This document shows, in pieces, positions 17,448-26,454 of a stretch of DNA of 64,000 nt. Position 1 is the first letter of the stretch, and the number at the start of each line of letters is the position of its first letter. The position numbers and the translations under genes are program-made. Origin of the DNA: Sphingopyxis sp. OPL5 (GTDB lineage: Bacteria > Pseudomonadota > Alphaproteobacteria > Sphingomonadales > Sphingomonadaceae); assembly GCF_003797775.2 (NCBI RefSeq), contig NZ_CP060725.1:2226001-2290000 (forward strand), read 5' to 3'. Under the pieces are notes generated by a model. That model was not told the DNA's origin. It worked only from the letters and a program-made list of their open reading frames with translations, and made no database searches.

Positions 17448-20400
17448 TCAGGACGGATCGATCGCGACATAGACCGCCCATGCCGCCGGATGCGCGAGCG
17501 ATTGACCGCGCGCATCGCGCGAAGGATCGGCGGCAATCTCGCGCATCGCTTCGCGCAAGGCCGCCGCAATGTCGCCGTGCTTGTCCTTGAGCCGCGCGAC
17601 CGCGGTTGTGGTCATCCGTTCGCCGACTTCGTCGTTGACCGGCGAGTAGGTCGCCAGCACGGCGCGGGCGCCGGCCAGCAGGAAGGCGCGCGTCAACCCG
17701 CTGAAACCGTCGCCACCCCTGGTGCCCGCCGCCGTGTCGCACGCCGACAGGATCACCAGCGCGGCGTTGAAGCGCAGTTCGGCGACCTCCGACGCCGTCA
17801 GCAGGCCGTCGTTCCTTGCGTCGGCGGGTTCGCCGCCCGTCCGGGCGCCCGGCGTCAGCGCCAGGGCGGGTTCGGCCAGCGTGCCGTCGAAACTGCCGCC
17901 GAGCAACGCGTGGGTGGCGAAAAGGACGATATTGCTGTCGCCCAGCGTCCCGTCGCGGCTGCTGCGCTCGATCCGCGCCTGGGTCGCGTCGAGCTGGAGC
18001 AATTGCCGGTCGGGTGGGGCGCCGAGGAGCTGCGCCATCGTCCGGATTTCGGCGGCGCTATGGTCGAGGCGCGGCAGCTTGGCGAGCATCGCGGGGTCGG
18101 CGACGCCGCCACGGTAGAGGCTCTGTCGCGGCGCCATCAGGATATTCGCCGTCGCCGAACGAGCGGCGCTGTCCACGGCGATGCGGTCGGGCGATGCCTT
18201 CGGGGCGGGATCGGCGATGCCGCGGAAGGCGGGGTCGCCGACGCCATAGAATTTGCCCGGACCCCACGCCATGGCGCGGCCCCGGCGCGCCGTGCGCAGC
18301 GCGTCGACCGACGGCAGCACGACGATCGCGCGTTCGAGGCCCAGCCAGGCGGTCGCGCGCAACATGGCGGGATCGATGTCGCCGGCTGCGCCGCCCGCGG
18401 GCGGGCGCGACACGAGCGCCGCGAAATTGAGCGCGAGCAGCGGGCCTTCGGGGACGATGATCCAGCGACCCTTGTCCTTGAGCAGCGCAGCGACGGCGGG
18501 ATCGCCGAACAGCGCCTGATGCACGCGATAGGCGGCGCCGCGATCATAGTGGAGATAGTCGAACAGGTCTTCGCCCGGCACCCGTTCGGTCGCGCCGGAA
18601 TTTTGCCGGTCGGACAATTGTCCGTGAAGGTCGACCACGACCTGCGCCAGATCGGCGCCGTCGATCGGGATTTCGGTCCAGGCTGATCCCGCGCGGGTCA
18701 CCGCGAAGGCGATTCCGCGGCTCATCTCGCCGCGCGCATCGGGCATCCCGGGATAGAGGAGGATCAGCGCTTCATCCTCGCGTAGCAGCGCCGGCTTGTC
18801 CCCGTTGCCGGTCACTTCGGCCAGCGCCACCGGTTCAGGGCGGAGCGTCGCGAAGATGTCGGGCATTTGATCCTGCAGCCGGATCGTCGTTTTGGCGAGC
18901 ATCTTGCCGGCGGCGGCGCGCTCTTCGAGCAGCCGGCCCCGGTCGGCGTCGCCCCCGGCGCCGCGCTGGGCGGCGCCGCCGATCGCCGCGTCGAGCGAAA
19001 CGACGCGGTCGCGCGCCGCAACCCACGCGCCGAACAATTCACCCTTGCGGGCCCGTTCGGCCAGGGTGCGGGCCGCGGTTTCGCTGATCGCCGCGCTCGA
19101 AACCGAGGGGTGCGCGAGCTGGGCGACGGCGAACCCCGCCGCGCGACTGGCCGCATCGCCGCCTTGCGCGGGGTTCGCCCGATCGGTCCAGTAGAGTTTC
19201 AGCAGGTCGCTCGCCTTCAGGCTGATGAAATCGCTCAGGCTGCGCCGATAGTCGGCGTTCGCGCCCTCGGGGATCGCGGACAGCTCGGCGCGATATCCGG
19301 CCAGGACATCCTCATAATAGGGCCTGGCTTCGCTCGGCCGGCGCTGGATCCACAAAGCGACCCCCAGATTCTGCGCGAGCCGCAGCGTTTCGCGGTGGCT
19401 GGGGCCGAACCGCGCCTTGGCGATGTCGACCGCATGCCGGCGGATCGGCAGGGCATCGTCGAACCGGTCGAGAATCTGCAATGTATTGCCAAGATTCTCG
19501 ATCAGCGCGGGATTGTCGGGATCGCCCGCCAGCGCGCGGCGATAGATGGTTTCGGCTTCGGCCGCGGTATCGCGCCTTTGCTGCAACAGGCTGGCCAGTT
19601 CGAGTTCGAAGCCATTGCCCTGCCCGGGCCCCATCGCCGCGATGACGCGCCGCTGATAGGCGATCGCTTCGCTCAGGTCGCTGCGGAAAACATTGTTTTT
19701 CCAGCCCCGTTCGAGCGAGGTCGATTTGGCGAGATTCCACAGCGTCATCCAGTTGCGCTTGTCGCTGCTCGCCGGGTCGGCCTCCTGCCGGGCGAGCACC
19801 GCGCGATACAGCGCCTCGACCCGCGGCGGGTCGGCCCCGTACAGCCGCTGCGAATAGAGGATGATGTTGCTGAGATCGTTGGCATTGGCGGTAGAAAGGA
19901 TCGCTTCGAAGATGTCGAGCTCGCGCGAAAACCAGCTCGCGGCATCCTTGGCGCGCAGCTGTGCCGTGAGGTTGTTGCCGAGCGCTTCATAGACGTCGAC
20001 CAACGCGAGCCGATTCACGTCGGGCATCGTCTGGATCAGCGTGACCGCCTCCTGGCGCAGCGGCTCGGCATCGACCGGGCGGCCTGCGGCCTCGAAAGTT
20101 GCGGCGAGTGCGCCGGCGCTCGATGCGACGATCGCCGGATAGTCGGCGAAGTGCCGGCGCGCCAGCGCGAGCGCCTCGGTGGCGTCGGTGATGGCGGCGT
20201 CGGGCTTTGCCTGCTCGCGTCGCAGCCCTGCCTGCGCGGTCAGCGCGGCAAACAGCGTGGCGGGTTGCGCGCGCTTGCGGCCGATCGCGACGAGGCGTGC
20301 GATGATTTGCTCGTTCTCGGCGCGTCCTTCGGGGGTCTTGCCATTATAGGCGAAGTGACAGAGCAGCGACATGAGCGGGCGGGCGGTGGCCGGATGGTCG

Positions 20401-20681
20401 GGGCCGTAGGTGCGTTCGTAGAGCTGAAGCAGCGCGCGTCGCGGGGCTTCCAGCGCGGGCTGCCAGGTCGTGTTGCAGGCTCTGTCGATCCCGACCTGGC
20501 TTTCGAGGGTGGCGATCTGGTCCTGTTCGGCGGATGTCGGCGCCGCGCGGTCGGGCGCGAGTTGCCGGGCGGCCTGTTCGGCCGGGATCATCGCCTCGCG
20601 CGGGACGAATTGCGCGGCCGACGGCGCAGCATATGTCGCAAGCGACACCGCAAGCCCCAGCAAAAGGCGGCGTCCGATCAT
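17448..20681 (-). CDS. Exported TPR-CHAT domain protease-like protein
   Basis: A 1077-residue protein with a signal peptide (RRLLLGLAVSLATYAAPSAA). An all-helical N-terminal two-thirds contains tetratricopeptide-type repeats (for example AEAETIYRRALAGDPDNPAL, LIENLGNTLQILDRFDDALP). The C-terminal CHAT peptidase domain shows the caspase-like dyad: His in VLFATHALLGG (about 924) and Cys in LVILSACDTAAG (about 981). CHAT proteins are clan CD proteases often switched on by a partner sensed through the TPRs. ATG at 20681 is chosen because the signal peptide starts there. It is tail to tail with the usher gene, and its target is unknown. Confidence 0.88.
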   Translation of the reverse strand: MIGRRLLLGLAVSLATYAAPSAAQFVPREAMIPAEQAARQLAPDRAAPTSAEQDQIATLESQVGIDRACNTTWQPALEAPRRALLQLYERTYGPDHPATARPLMSLLCHFAYNGKTPEGRAENEQIIARLVAIGRKRAQPATLFAALTAQAGLRREQAKPDAAITDATEALALARRHFADYPAIVASSAGALAATFEAAGRPVDAEPLRQEAVTLIQTMPDVNRLALVDVYEALGNNLTAQLRAKDAASWFSRELDIFEAILSTANANDLSNIILYSQRLYGADPPRVEALYRAVLARQEADPASSDKRNWMTLWNLAKSTSLERGWKNNVFRSDLSEAIAYQRRVIAAMGPGQGNGFELELASLLQQRRDTAAEAETIYRRALAGDPDNPALIENLGNTLQILDRFDDALPIRRHAVDIAKARFGPSHRETLRLAQNLGVALWIQRRPSEARPYYEDVLAGYRAELSAIPEGANADYRRSLSDFISLKASDLLKLYWTDRANPAQGGDAASRAAGFAVAQLAHPSVSSAAISETAARTLAERARKGELFGAWVAARDRVVSLDAAIGGAAQRGAGGDADRGRLLEERAAAGKMLAKTTIRLQDQMPDIFATLRPEPVALAEVTGNGDKPALLREDEALILLYPGMPDARGEMSRGIAFAVTRAGSAWTEIPIDGADLAQVVVDLHGQLSDRQNSGATERVPGEDLFDYLHYDRGAAYRVHQALFGDPAVAALLKDKGRWIIVPEGPLLALNFAALVSRPPAGGAAGDIDPAMLRATAWLGLERAIVVLPSVDALRTARRGRAMAWGPGKFYGVGDPAFRGIADPAPKASPDRIAVDSAARSATANILMAPRQSLYRGGVADPAMLAKLPRLDHSAAEIRTMAQLLGAPPDRQLLQLDATQARIERSSRDGTLGDSNIVLFATHALLGGSFDGTLAEPALALTPGARTGGEPADARNDGLLTASEVAELRFNAALVILSACDTAAGTRGGDGFSGLTRAFLLAGARAVLATYSPVNDEVGERMTTTAVARLKDKHGDIAAALREAMREIAADPSRDARGQSLAHPAAWAVYVAIDPS

Positions 20682-20827
20682 GGCCCTGCTTAGCGCCGGG
20701 CCAGAGCCGAGTAAACGGGCCGGAAACGCAGCCGCGCGGCGATATTCCCGCGCGGCATTAACCAATTTTTATCCATGATTGCCCACAGCAATCGCTGAGC
20801 ATGAATTTGCCTGTGGGGAATCAAATT

Positions 20828-22363
20828 ATGTCCGACGCATCCGCGCCGAAAAATCGTCCGACCAGCGCCGATGTCGCGATCATCGGGGCAGGGCCGGCGG
20901 GACTGACCGCCGCCTATCTGCTGACCAAGGAAGGCTTTTCGGTCACCGTGATCGAGAAGGACCCGGCCTATGTCGGCGGGATCAGCCGCACGGTCGAGCA
21001 TGAGGGGTTTCGCTTCGATATCGGCGGGCATCGCTTCTTTTCGAAGAGCCGCGAAGTCGTCGACCTGTGGAACGAGATATTGCCCGACGATTTCATCGAG
21101 CGGCCGCGGATGAGCCGCATCTATTATGAGGGCAAATTTTACAGCTATCCGCTGCGCGCGTTCGAGGCGCTGTGGAATCTGGGCATCGTCCGTTCGACGC
21201 TGTGCATGGCGAGCTATGCGCAGGCGAAGCTGTTTCCGAACAAGACGGTCCGCAGCTTCGAGGACTGGACGATCAACCAGTTCGGGCGGAAGCTTTATTC
21301 GATCTTTTTCAAGACCTATACCGAGAAGGTGTGGGGCATGCCGTGCGACGAAATGTCGGCCGACTGGGCGGCGCAGCGCATCAAGGGGCTGAGCCTCGGC
21401 GCCGCGGTGCTCGACGGGCTGAAGCGCAGCCTGGGGCTCAACAAGGCGCCGAATGACGGCATGGCGACCAAGACGTTGCTCGAAACCTTCCGCTATCCGC
21501 GGCTGGGGCCGGGCATGATGTGGGAAGCGGCGCGCGACAAGGTCGTTGCGGGCGGCAATTCGGTGCTGATGGGGCATAGCTTCAAGCAGGTGACGCAGGA
21601 TCAGGTGTCGGGGCGCTGGCGGCTGACCGCGACCGGACCCGACGGCGATGTTATGATCGATGCGGGCCATGTCATCAGCTCGGCGCCGATGCGCGAACTC
21701 GCGGCGCGTATCCATCCGCTGCCGGCGTGCGCGCTCAGCGCCGCGCCGAGCCTCAAATATCGCGACTTCCTGACCGTCGCGCTCAAGATTCGCTCGGAGG
21801 ACCTGTTCCCCGACAACTGGATCTATATCCACGACAGCAAGGTGCAGGTCGGCCGGGTGCAGAATTTCCGCAGCTGGTCGCCCGAAATGGTGCCCGATCC
21901 CGAACTCGCCTGCGTCGGCCTCGAATATTTCTGCTTCGAGGGCGACGGCCTCTGGGCGTCGAGCGACGAGGATCTCGTGGCGCTGGCGACGAAGGAAATG
22001 GCGATCCTCGGCCTCTGCGATCCCAAGGATGTGGTCGGCGGCGCGGTGGTGCGGCAGGAAAAGGCCTATCCGGTCTATGACGACCATTATGCCGCGCATG
22101 TCGAGACGATGCGCTCCGAACTGGAAGCGCGTTATCCGACGCTGCACATGGTCGGGCGCAACGGCATGCACCGCTACAACAACCAGGATCATGCGATGAT
22201 GACCGCGATGCTGACGGTGCGCAATATCGTCGCCGGCGAGCGGATTTACGACATCTGGGGCGTCAATGAGGACGCCGAATATCATGAGAGCGGCACCGAG
22301 GGCGAGCAGGCGGCGCTGGCGTCGGTGCGCGACGTGCCCGCGCGCGTGAGCAAGGCCGCCTGA
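20828..22363 (+). CDS. FAD-dependent oxidoreductase, UDP-galactopyranose-mutase-like
   Basis: A 511-residue flavoprotein. The dinucleotide-binding motif DVAIIGAGPAGLTAAYLL is near the N-terminus. GGISRTVEHEGFRFDIGGHR and FFKTYTEKVWGMPCDEM resemble the Glf (UDP-galactopyranose mutase)/amine-oxidase group. ATG at 20828 is preferred to ATG 20801, because GGGGA lies nine bases upstream of it. Its stop overlaps the start of a GtrA gene (TGATG), and a GT-C membrane protein follows, so a role in making or rearranging a sugar for envelope glycosylation is likely. The substrate is not known. Confidence 0.83.
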   Translation: MSDASAPKNRPTSADVAIIGAGPAGLTAAYLLTKEGFSVTVIEKDPAYVGGISRTVEHEGFRFDIGGHRFFSKSREVVDLWNEILPDDFIERPRMSRIYYEGKFYSYPLRAFEALWNLGIVRSTLCMASYAQAKLFPNKTVRSFEDWTINQFGRKLYSIFFKTYTEKVWGMPCDEMSADWAAQRIKGLSLGAAVLDGLKRSLGLNKAPNDGMATKTLLETFRYPRLGPGMMWEAARDKVVAGGNSVLMGHSFKQVTQDQVSGRWRLTATGPDGDVMIDAGHVISSAPMRELAARIHPLPACALSAAPSLKYRDFLTVALKIRSEDLFPDNWIYIHDSKVQVGRVQNFRSWSPEMVPDPELACVGLEYFCFEGDGLWASSDEDLVALATKEMAILGLCDPKDVVGGAVVRQEKAYPVYDDHYAAHVETMRSELEARYPTLHMVGRNGMHRYNNQDHAMMTAMLTVRNIVAGERIYDIWGVNEDAEYHESGTEGEQAALASVRDVPARVSKAA

Positions 22364-22800
22364 TGCTCGGCGAGGCCGGCATCGGTCGTCTCGGGCAGCG
22401 GCTGCTCGCGCGGCTGCACCAGATCACCTATTTGCGCTATATCGGCGCGAGCGCGCTGGCGCTGGCGGCGGATATGGGGCTGTTCCTGCTGCTGCTCGCG
22501 GGCGGCTGGCATGCCGCCGCGGCGTCGGCGATCAGCTATAGCGCCGGGATCGCCGTGCATTGGCTGATCTCGACGCGGCTGGTGTTCGTCGCGGGCGCGC
22601 GGACCCAAGGGGTCGAGCGTGCGCGGCAAAAGGCGTTGTTCCTCGGGTCGGCGCTGGCGGGACTCGGTATCACCGTCGGCATCGTGTGGATCGGCGACGC
22701 CTTCGGCCTCGACCCGCGGCTCGCCAAGCTCGCGGCGATCGCGATCAGTTTCCAGACCACCTATGTGCTGCGCAAGACGATCGTCTTTGCGCGCGGCTGA
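22363..22800 (+). CDS. GtrA family membrane protein (polyprenyl-phosphate sugar translocation)
   Basis: A 145-residue protein with four hydrophobic segments and the GtrA pattern: an opening LRYIGASALALAADMGLFLLL, then ISYSAGIAVHWLISTRLVF, and a last helix with FQTTYVLRKTIVFA. GtrA proteins are thought to move undecaprenyl-phosphate-linked sugars across the inner membrane for use by periplasmic glycosyltransferases. It overlaps the upstream flavoprotein gene and is six bases from the GT-C gene, so the three form one operon. Confidence 0.88.
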   Translation: MLGEAGIGRLGQRLLARLHQITYLRYIGASALALAADMGLFLLLLAGGWHAAAASAISYSAGIAVHWLISTRLVFVAGARTQGVERARQKALFLGSALAGLGITVGIVWIGDAFGLDPRLAKLAAIAISFQTTYVLRKTIVFARG

Positions 22801-22806
22801 CCCGCG

Positions 22807-24603
22807 ATGACCGGTGCCTCCGCCCCGGCCCCGCGCCCGCTCGCCCGCGACCTGTGGCTTGCGGTCGCGCTGGCGCTTGGCGTCATGGCAGTCATGCTGG
22901 CGATCTATTGGCCGGCGATCGCGACGATGGGCTTTCGCGACGGCGACGACGCGCTGCGGCTGGTGCAGGTGCGCGACCTGATCGCCGGGCAGGGCTGGTT
23001 CGACACGACGCAATATCGCATCAACCCACCATCGGGCGGTCTGATGCACTGGTCGCGGCTGATCGATGCGCAGATCGCCGCGCTGATCCTGATGCTCGAA
23101 CCGCTGATCGGCCGCGCCGCCGCCGAGCAATGGGTGGTCGCGCTCTATCCGCCGCTGTTGCTGTTGCCGCTGTTTCTGGCGATCGCACTGGTGCTACGGC
23201 GTCTGTCGGACGACCGCGCGGTGGTGGCGACCGGGCTGCTGCTCGCGGCGACGACGGTGACGTTCTTGCATTATTTCGTGCCGCTGCGCATCGATCACCA
23301 TAATTGGCAGACGATCCTGTCGACGCTGATGCTGGCGATCGCACTCGGCGCCGCCGACTGGCGCCACGGGCTGCTCGCGGGGGCGGTGATGAGCCTGCAC
23401 CTCGTCGTCTCGCTCGAGGCCTTGCCCTATCTGCTGCTGTTCGGCGGTATTTTTGCGCTCGCCTGGCTGCGCGACGCAGCCGCGGGCGCGCGGTTCCTGA
23501 GCTTCGTCGCGACCTTGGCGCTCGGCGCGCCGCTGCTGCTGCTCGCGACGCGCGGCTGGGACGGCGTGGCAGGCGACTGGTGCGACGCCTGGTCGCGCCC
23601 GTTCCAGAGCGGTGCCGCCGTGGCGGCGCTGATCCTGATCGGCGGGGCGCGGCTGGCGCCGGTACGCCGCGACTGGCGCGTCCGGTTCGGGCTGATCGCG
23701 GTCGCCGGAGCGGCCGGTGCGGCGGTGTTCGCCTGGCAGAATCCGCTCTGCCTCGCGGGGCCGTTCGGCGCGCTCGAGCCGCTGGTGCGCGACTATTGGT
23801 ATGTGAATGTGCTCGAAGGGCGACCGGTGTGGCGGCAGGCGGCGCCGGCGATGGCGCTGCTGCTGGCGCCGTCGCTCGTCGGTCTGGCGCTGTGCTGGCG
23901 CATCTGGCGAAGGGCCGCGCCGGGACCCGCGAAAGCACGCTGGGAGACGATGCTGATCGTGCTCGCGGCGAGTTGCCTGTTGTCGGTGCTGATCGCGCGG
24001 ACCACCGCGGTCACCCATGTCTATGCGCTGCCCGCGTTTGCCCTCACCGGGGTGGCGCTCTGGCGTCATGGCCAGTCGCGACGTTCGCCGCTGGCACGGA
24101 TCGGCGCGTCGCTGGCGGTGCTGCTCGTCGTGCCGCCGGTACTCGGCCAGATTGCGACTTCGGCGGTGGGTATGATCGCGCCCGCGCCGCGCACGGAGAA
24201 AAAACCGGTCGCGCCTTGCCCGGCGCCCGCCGATCTAGCGCTGCTCGCGCGGCAGGCGACGGGACTCGTGCTGTCGGGGATCGATATCGGCCCGATGCTC
24301 CTCGTCGCCACGCCGCACGCCGTCGTCGCGACCGGCCATCACCGTAACCATGCGGCGATGAACCGGGTGATCGGGGCCTTTGCCGCAACCCCCGCCGATG
24401 CCGAAGCGATCGTCGCGGCTGCGCGCGCCGATTATCTGTTCGTCTGCCCGGGCCAGCCCGAAATGGAGAATGTCGCCAAGTCCTTCCCGGCCGGACTCGC
24501 CGCGGCGCTGGCGTCGGGACGCGTGCCGTCTTGGCTTGAACCCGTGGCGATGCCGCAGGGGTCGGCGGCGCGGCTCTATCGCGTCAGGCGGGGCGGAAGC
24601 TGA
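22807..24603 (+). CDS. GT-C type integral membrane glycosyltransferase-like protein
   Basis: A 598-residue polytopic membrane protein with about 10-12 hydrophobic helices. The first periplasmic loop carries the acidic pair FRDGDDALRLVQVRDLIAG, followed by PPSGGLMHWSRLIDA. A second loop contains LRIDHHNWQTILS. This layout is that of GT-C transferases, which use lipid-linked sugar donors on the periplasmic side. The soluble C-terminal segment has two cysteines (APCP.. and FVCPGQPE). It is the last gene of the flavoprotein-GtrA operon and is presumed to consume the sugar handled by its partners. Its 3' end overlaps the convergent msrB by 20 bases. Confidence 0.78.
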   Translation: MTGASAPAPRPLARDLWLAVALALGVMAVMLAIYWPAIATMGFRDGDDALRLVQVRDLIAGQGWFDTTQYRINPPSGGLMHWSRLIDAQIAALILMLEPLIGRAAAEQWVVALYPPLLLLPLFLAIALVLRRLSDDRAVVATGLLLAATTVTFLHYFVPLRIDHHNWQTILSTLMLAIALGAADWRHGLLAGAVMSLHLVVSLEALPYLLLFGGIFALAWLRDAAAGARFLSFVATLALGAPLLLLATRGWDGVAGDWCDAWSRPFQSGAAVAALILIGGARLAPVRRDWRVRFGLIAVAGAAGAAVFAWQNPLCLAGPFGALEPLVRDYWYVNVLEGRPVWRQAAPAMALLLAPSLVGLALCWRIWRRAAPGPAKARWETMLIVLAASCLLSVLIARTTAVTHVYALPAFALTGVALWRHGQSRRSPLARIGASLAVLLVVPPVLGQIATSAVGMIAPAPRTEKKPVAPCPAPADLALLARQATGLVLSGIDIGPMLLVATPHAVVATGHHRNHAAMNRVIGAFAATPADAEAIVAAARADYLFVCPGQPEMENVAKSFPAGLAAALASGRVPSWLEPVAMPQGSAARLYRVRRGGS

Positions 24604-25072
24604 GCGCGGCGCCGTTCATGCAATAGCGCTTGCCTGTCGGCTTGGGGCCGTCGTTGAAGACATGGCCGAGATGCCCGCCGCAGCGGCGGCAATGGACCTC
24701 GGTGCGCGCATAGCCGAGCTCATGGTCGGTCGAGGTGCCGATGGCGCCCTTCAGCGGCTCCCAGAAGCTCGGCCAGCCGGTCTTGCTGTCATATTTGGTC
24801 TTGCTCGAATAGACCGGCAGTGCGCAGCCGGCACACGCGAAAATGCCGGCGCGATGCTCGTTATTGAGCGCGTTGGTGAAGGGGCGCTCGGTCCCCGCTT
24901 CGCGCAATATCCTGTACTGGAAGGGCGTCAGTCGCTTTTTCCACTCGGCCTCGCTGAGTTGCCAGCCTGGCTGCGCCTTCGGGCGCGGCGAGGCCTTGGC
25001 AAAGAGCATCGGCGCGCCAATGAGCGCGCCGCCGAGCGCGATGCCGCCGATAATGTAACGCCGTTCGACCAT
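24584..25072 (-). CDS. msrB: Peptide-methionine (R)-S-oxide reductase MsrB, membrane-anchored or exported
   Basis: MsrB repairs methionine-R-sulfoxide in proteins. The 162 residues comprise a hydrophobic N-terminal segment after Arg-Arg (RRYIIGGIALGGALIG) and a full MsrB domain. Two CxxC zinc pairs are present (C80/C83 in FACAGC, C128/C131 in HCRRCGGHLGHVF), as is the catalytic Cys151 in RYCMNGAALSF. The family consensus at that site is R-Y-C-x-N-S, so the glycine after Asn is a small deviation. The leader suggests action outside the cytoplasm. The 3' end overlaps the convergent membrane-protein gene. Confidence 0.95.
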   Translation of the reverse strand: MVERRYIIGGIALGGALIGAPMLFAKASPRPKAQPGWQLSEAEWKKRLTPFQYRILREAGTERPFTNALNNEHRAGIFACAGCALPVYSSKTKYDSKTGWPSFWEPLKGAIGTSTDHELGYARTEVHCRRCGGHLGHVFNDGPKPTGKRYCMNGAALSFRPA

Positions 25073-25128
25073 GGCAGGGCTCCTCTACCCTGAATACGTT
25101 GGCGCCGGTGCGGAGGTTTCAACCCCCA

Positions 25129-26385
25129 TCAATATTTTTCGAGCTGCACCGGCATATGGCGATAGCCGTGGACGAAGCTGGCGTGGACGCGTTCGGGCTC
25201 GGCGAGGACGTTCACGCGCAGGCGGCGCTTCTGCATTTCGCTGATCAGTGTCGTCAGCTGCAGCTCGGCGACACGCGCGCCGACGCAGCGGTGGATGCCG
25301 TAACCGAAGGCGAGGTGACGGCGCGCGTTTTCGCGGTCGACGATGATGCGGTCGCCGTCGGGGAAGACGCTCTCGTCGCGGTTCGCCGAGGCATACCAGA
25401 GCGCGATCTTGTCGCGCGCCTTGATCTGGTGGCCGAACAGCTCGGCATCCTCGGTCGCGGTGCGGCGCATATGCGCGAGCGGGGTCTGCCAGCGCAGGAT
25501 TTCGTGCATCGCGTTGACCGCGAGTTCGGGGTCGTGATTCTTCTCGAGCTTCGCGCGCTCCTCGGGGAAGCTGTGCAGGCCATAGGCATAGGCCGACATC
25601 GAATTGCGCGTCGTGTCGTTGCCGCCGACGATCAGCAGGATGAGATTCCCCATGAACTCATTCTCGCTCATATGCTTCATCGCGTCGGACTGGAGCATGA
25701 TCGAGATCAGGTCGTGCTTGCCGGGATTCTGCGCCTTGGCGTCCCATAACTGTTTGAAGGCGGCGCCCATTTCGAACGCCTTGCCGAGCCGGACCTGGCG
25801 CTTTTCGAGCGTGTCGAAGCTTTCGATATCGCCGAGTGCGTCAGACCAGCCGGTGAGCCGGTGGCGTTCTTCCCACGGAAAATCGAACAGGATCGCGAGC
25901 ATGTCGGTGGTGAGTTCGATCGACAGCCGTTCGACCCAGTCGAAGGTCTCGCCGATCGGCAGCGTGTCGATCAGCGCCGCGGTGCGCGCCTGGGTGTCGG
26001 CGCGCATGCGCTCGATTTCCGACGGGCCGAAGGCGGGAGCGACGGTGCGGCGCTGCGCGGTATGCTGCGGCGGATCCATTGCGATGAACATCGGCATCGG
26101 GATCTCGCCCTCCTGCAGATGTTCGATGCCGTCGCCGGCGACGGTGATGCCGCCATATTCCCACGACGAGGAGAAGATCTTGGGCAGCGCCTCGATATGC
26201 TGGATCGGCTTGTAGGTGGTCACGGACCAATAGGGACCGAATTTCGAATCCTCGCAGCGATAGATCGGCGATTCGGCGCGCAGCTGGCGCATCGGTTCCT
26301 GCCAACGGTCCTCGCTCCACAATTCGGCGCGGGAGACGTCGAACGGATTGGCGATTTCGGGGGCGATACGGACTTGGGTGGCCAT
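25129..26385 (-). CDS. Cytochrome P450, CYP153-like
   Basis: A 418-residue bacterial P450. The heme ligand is Cys367 in FGYGIHRCVGARVAE. The I-helix oxygen-activation motif is GGNDTTRNSM (254-263), and the ExxR motif is EILR (295-298). Long stretches match the CYP153 terminal alkane hydroxylase group: SKFGPYWSVTTYK, MPMFIAMDPPQHT, FDWVERLSIELTTDMLAILF and RWQTPLAHMRRTA. CYP153 enzymes hydroxylate alkanes, fatty acids or terpenes at the terminal carbon and need a ferredoxin and reductase, but neither gene is seen nearby. It lies 69 bases downstream of the ABC permease in the same direction. Confidence 0.93.
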   Translation of the reverse strand: MATQVRIAPEIANPFDVSRAELWSEDRWQEPMRQLRAESPIYRCEDSKFGPYWSVTTYKPIQHIEALPKIFSSSWEYGGITVAGDGIEHLQEGEIPMPMFIAMDPPQHTAQRRTVAPAFGPSEIERMRADTQARTAALIDTLPIGETFDWVERLSIELTTDMLAILFDFPWEERHRLTGWSDALGDIESFDTLEKRQVRLGKAFEMGAAFKQLWDAKAQNPGKHDLISIMLQSDAMKHMSENEFMGNLILLIVGGNDTTRNSMSAYAYGLHSFPEERAKLEKNHDPELAVNAMHEILRWQTPLAHMRRTATEDAELFGHQIKARDKIALWYASANRDESVFPDGDRIIVDRENARRHLAFGYGIHRCVGARVAELQLTTLISEMQKRRLRVNVLAEPERVHASFVHGYRHMPVQLEKY

Positions 26386-26454
26386 GGGCTGCTCCTCTGG
26401 AGGGCCGTCTGACGCGGCCGATTCAGTTGCAGAATGCCACTATTTACAATTCTG

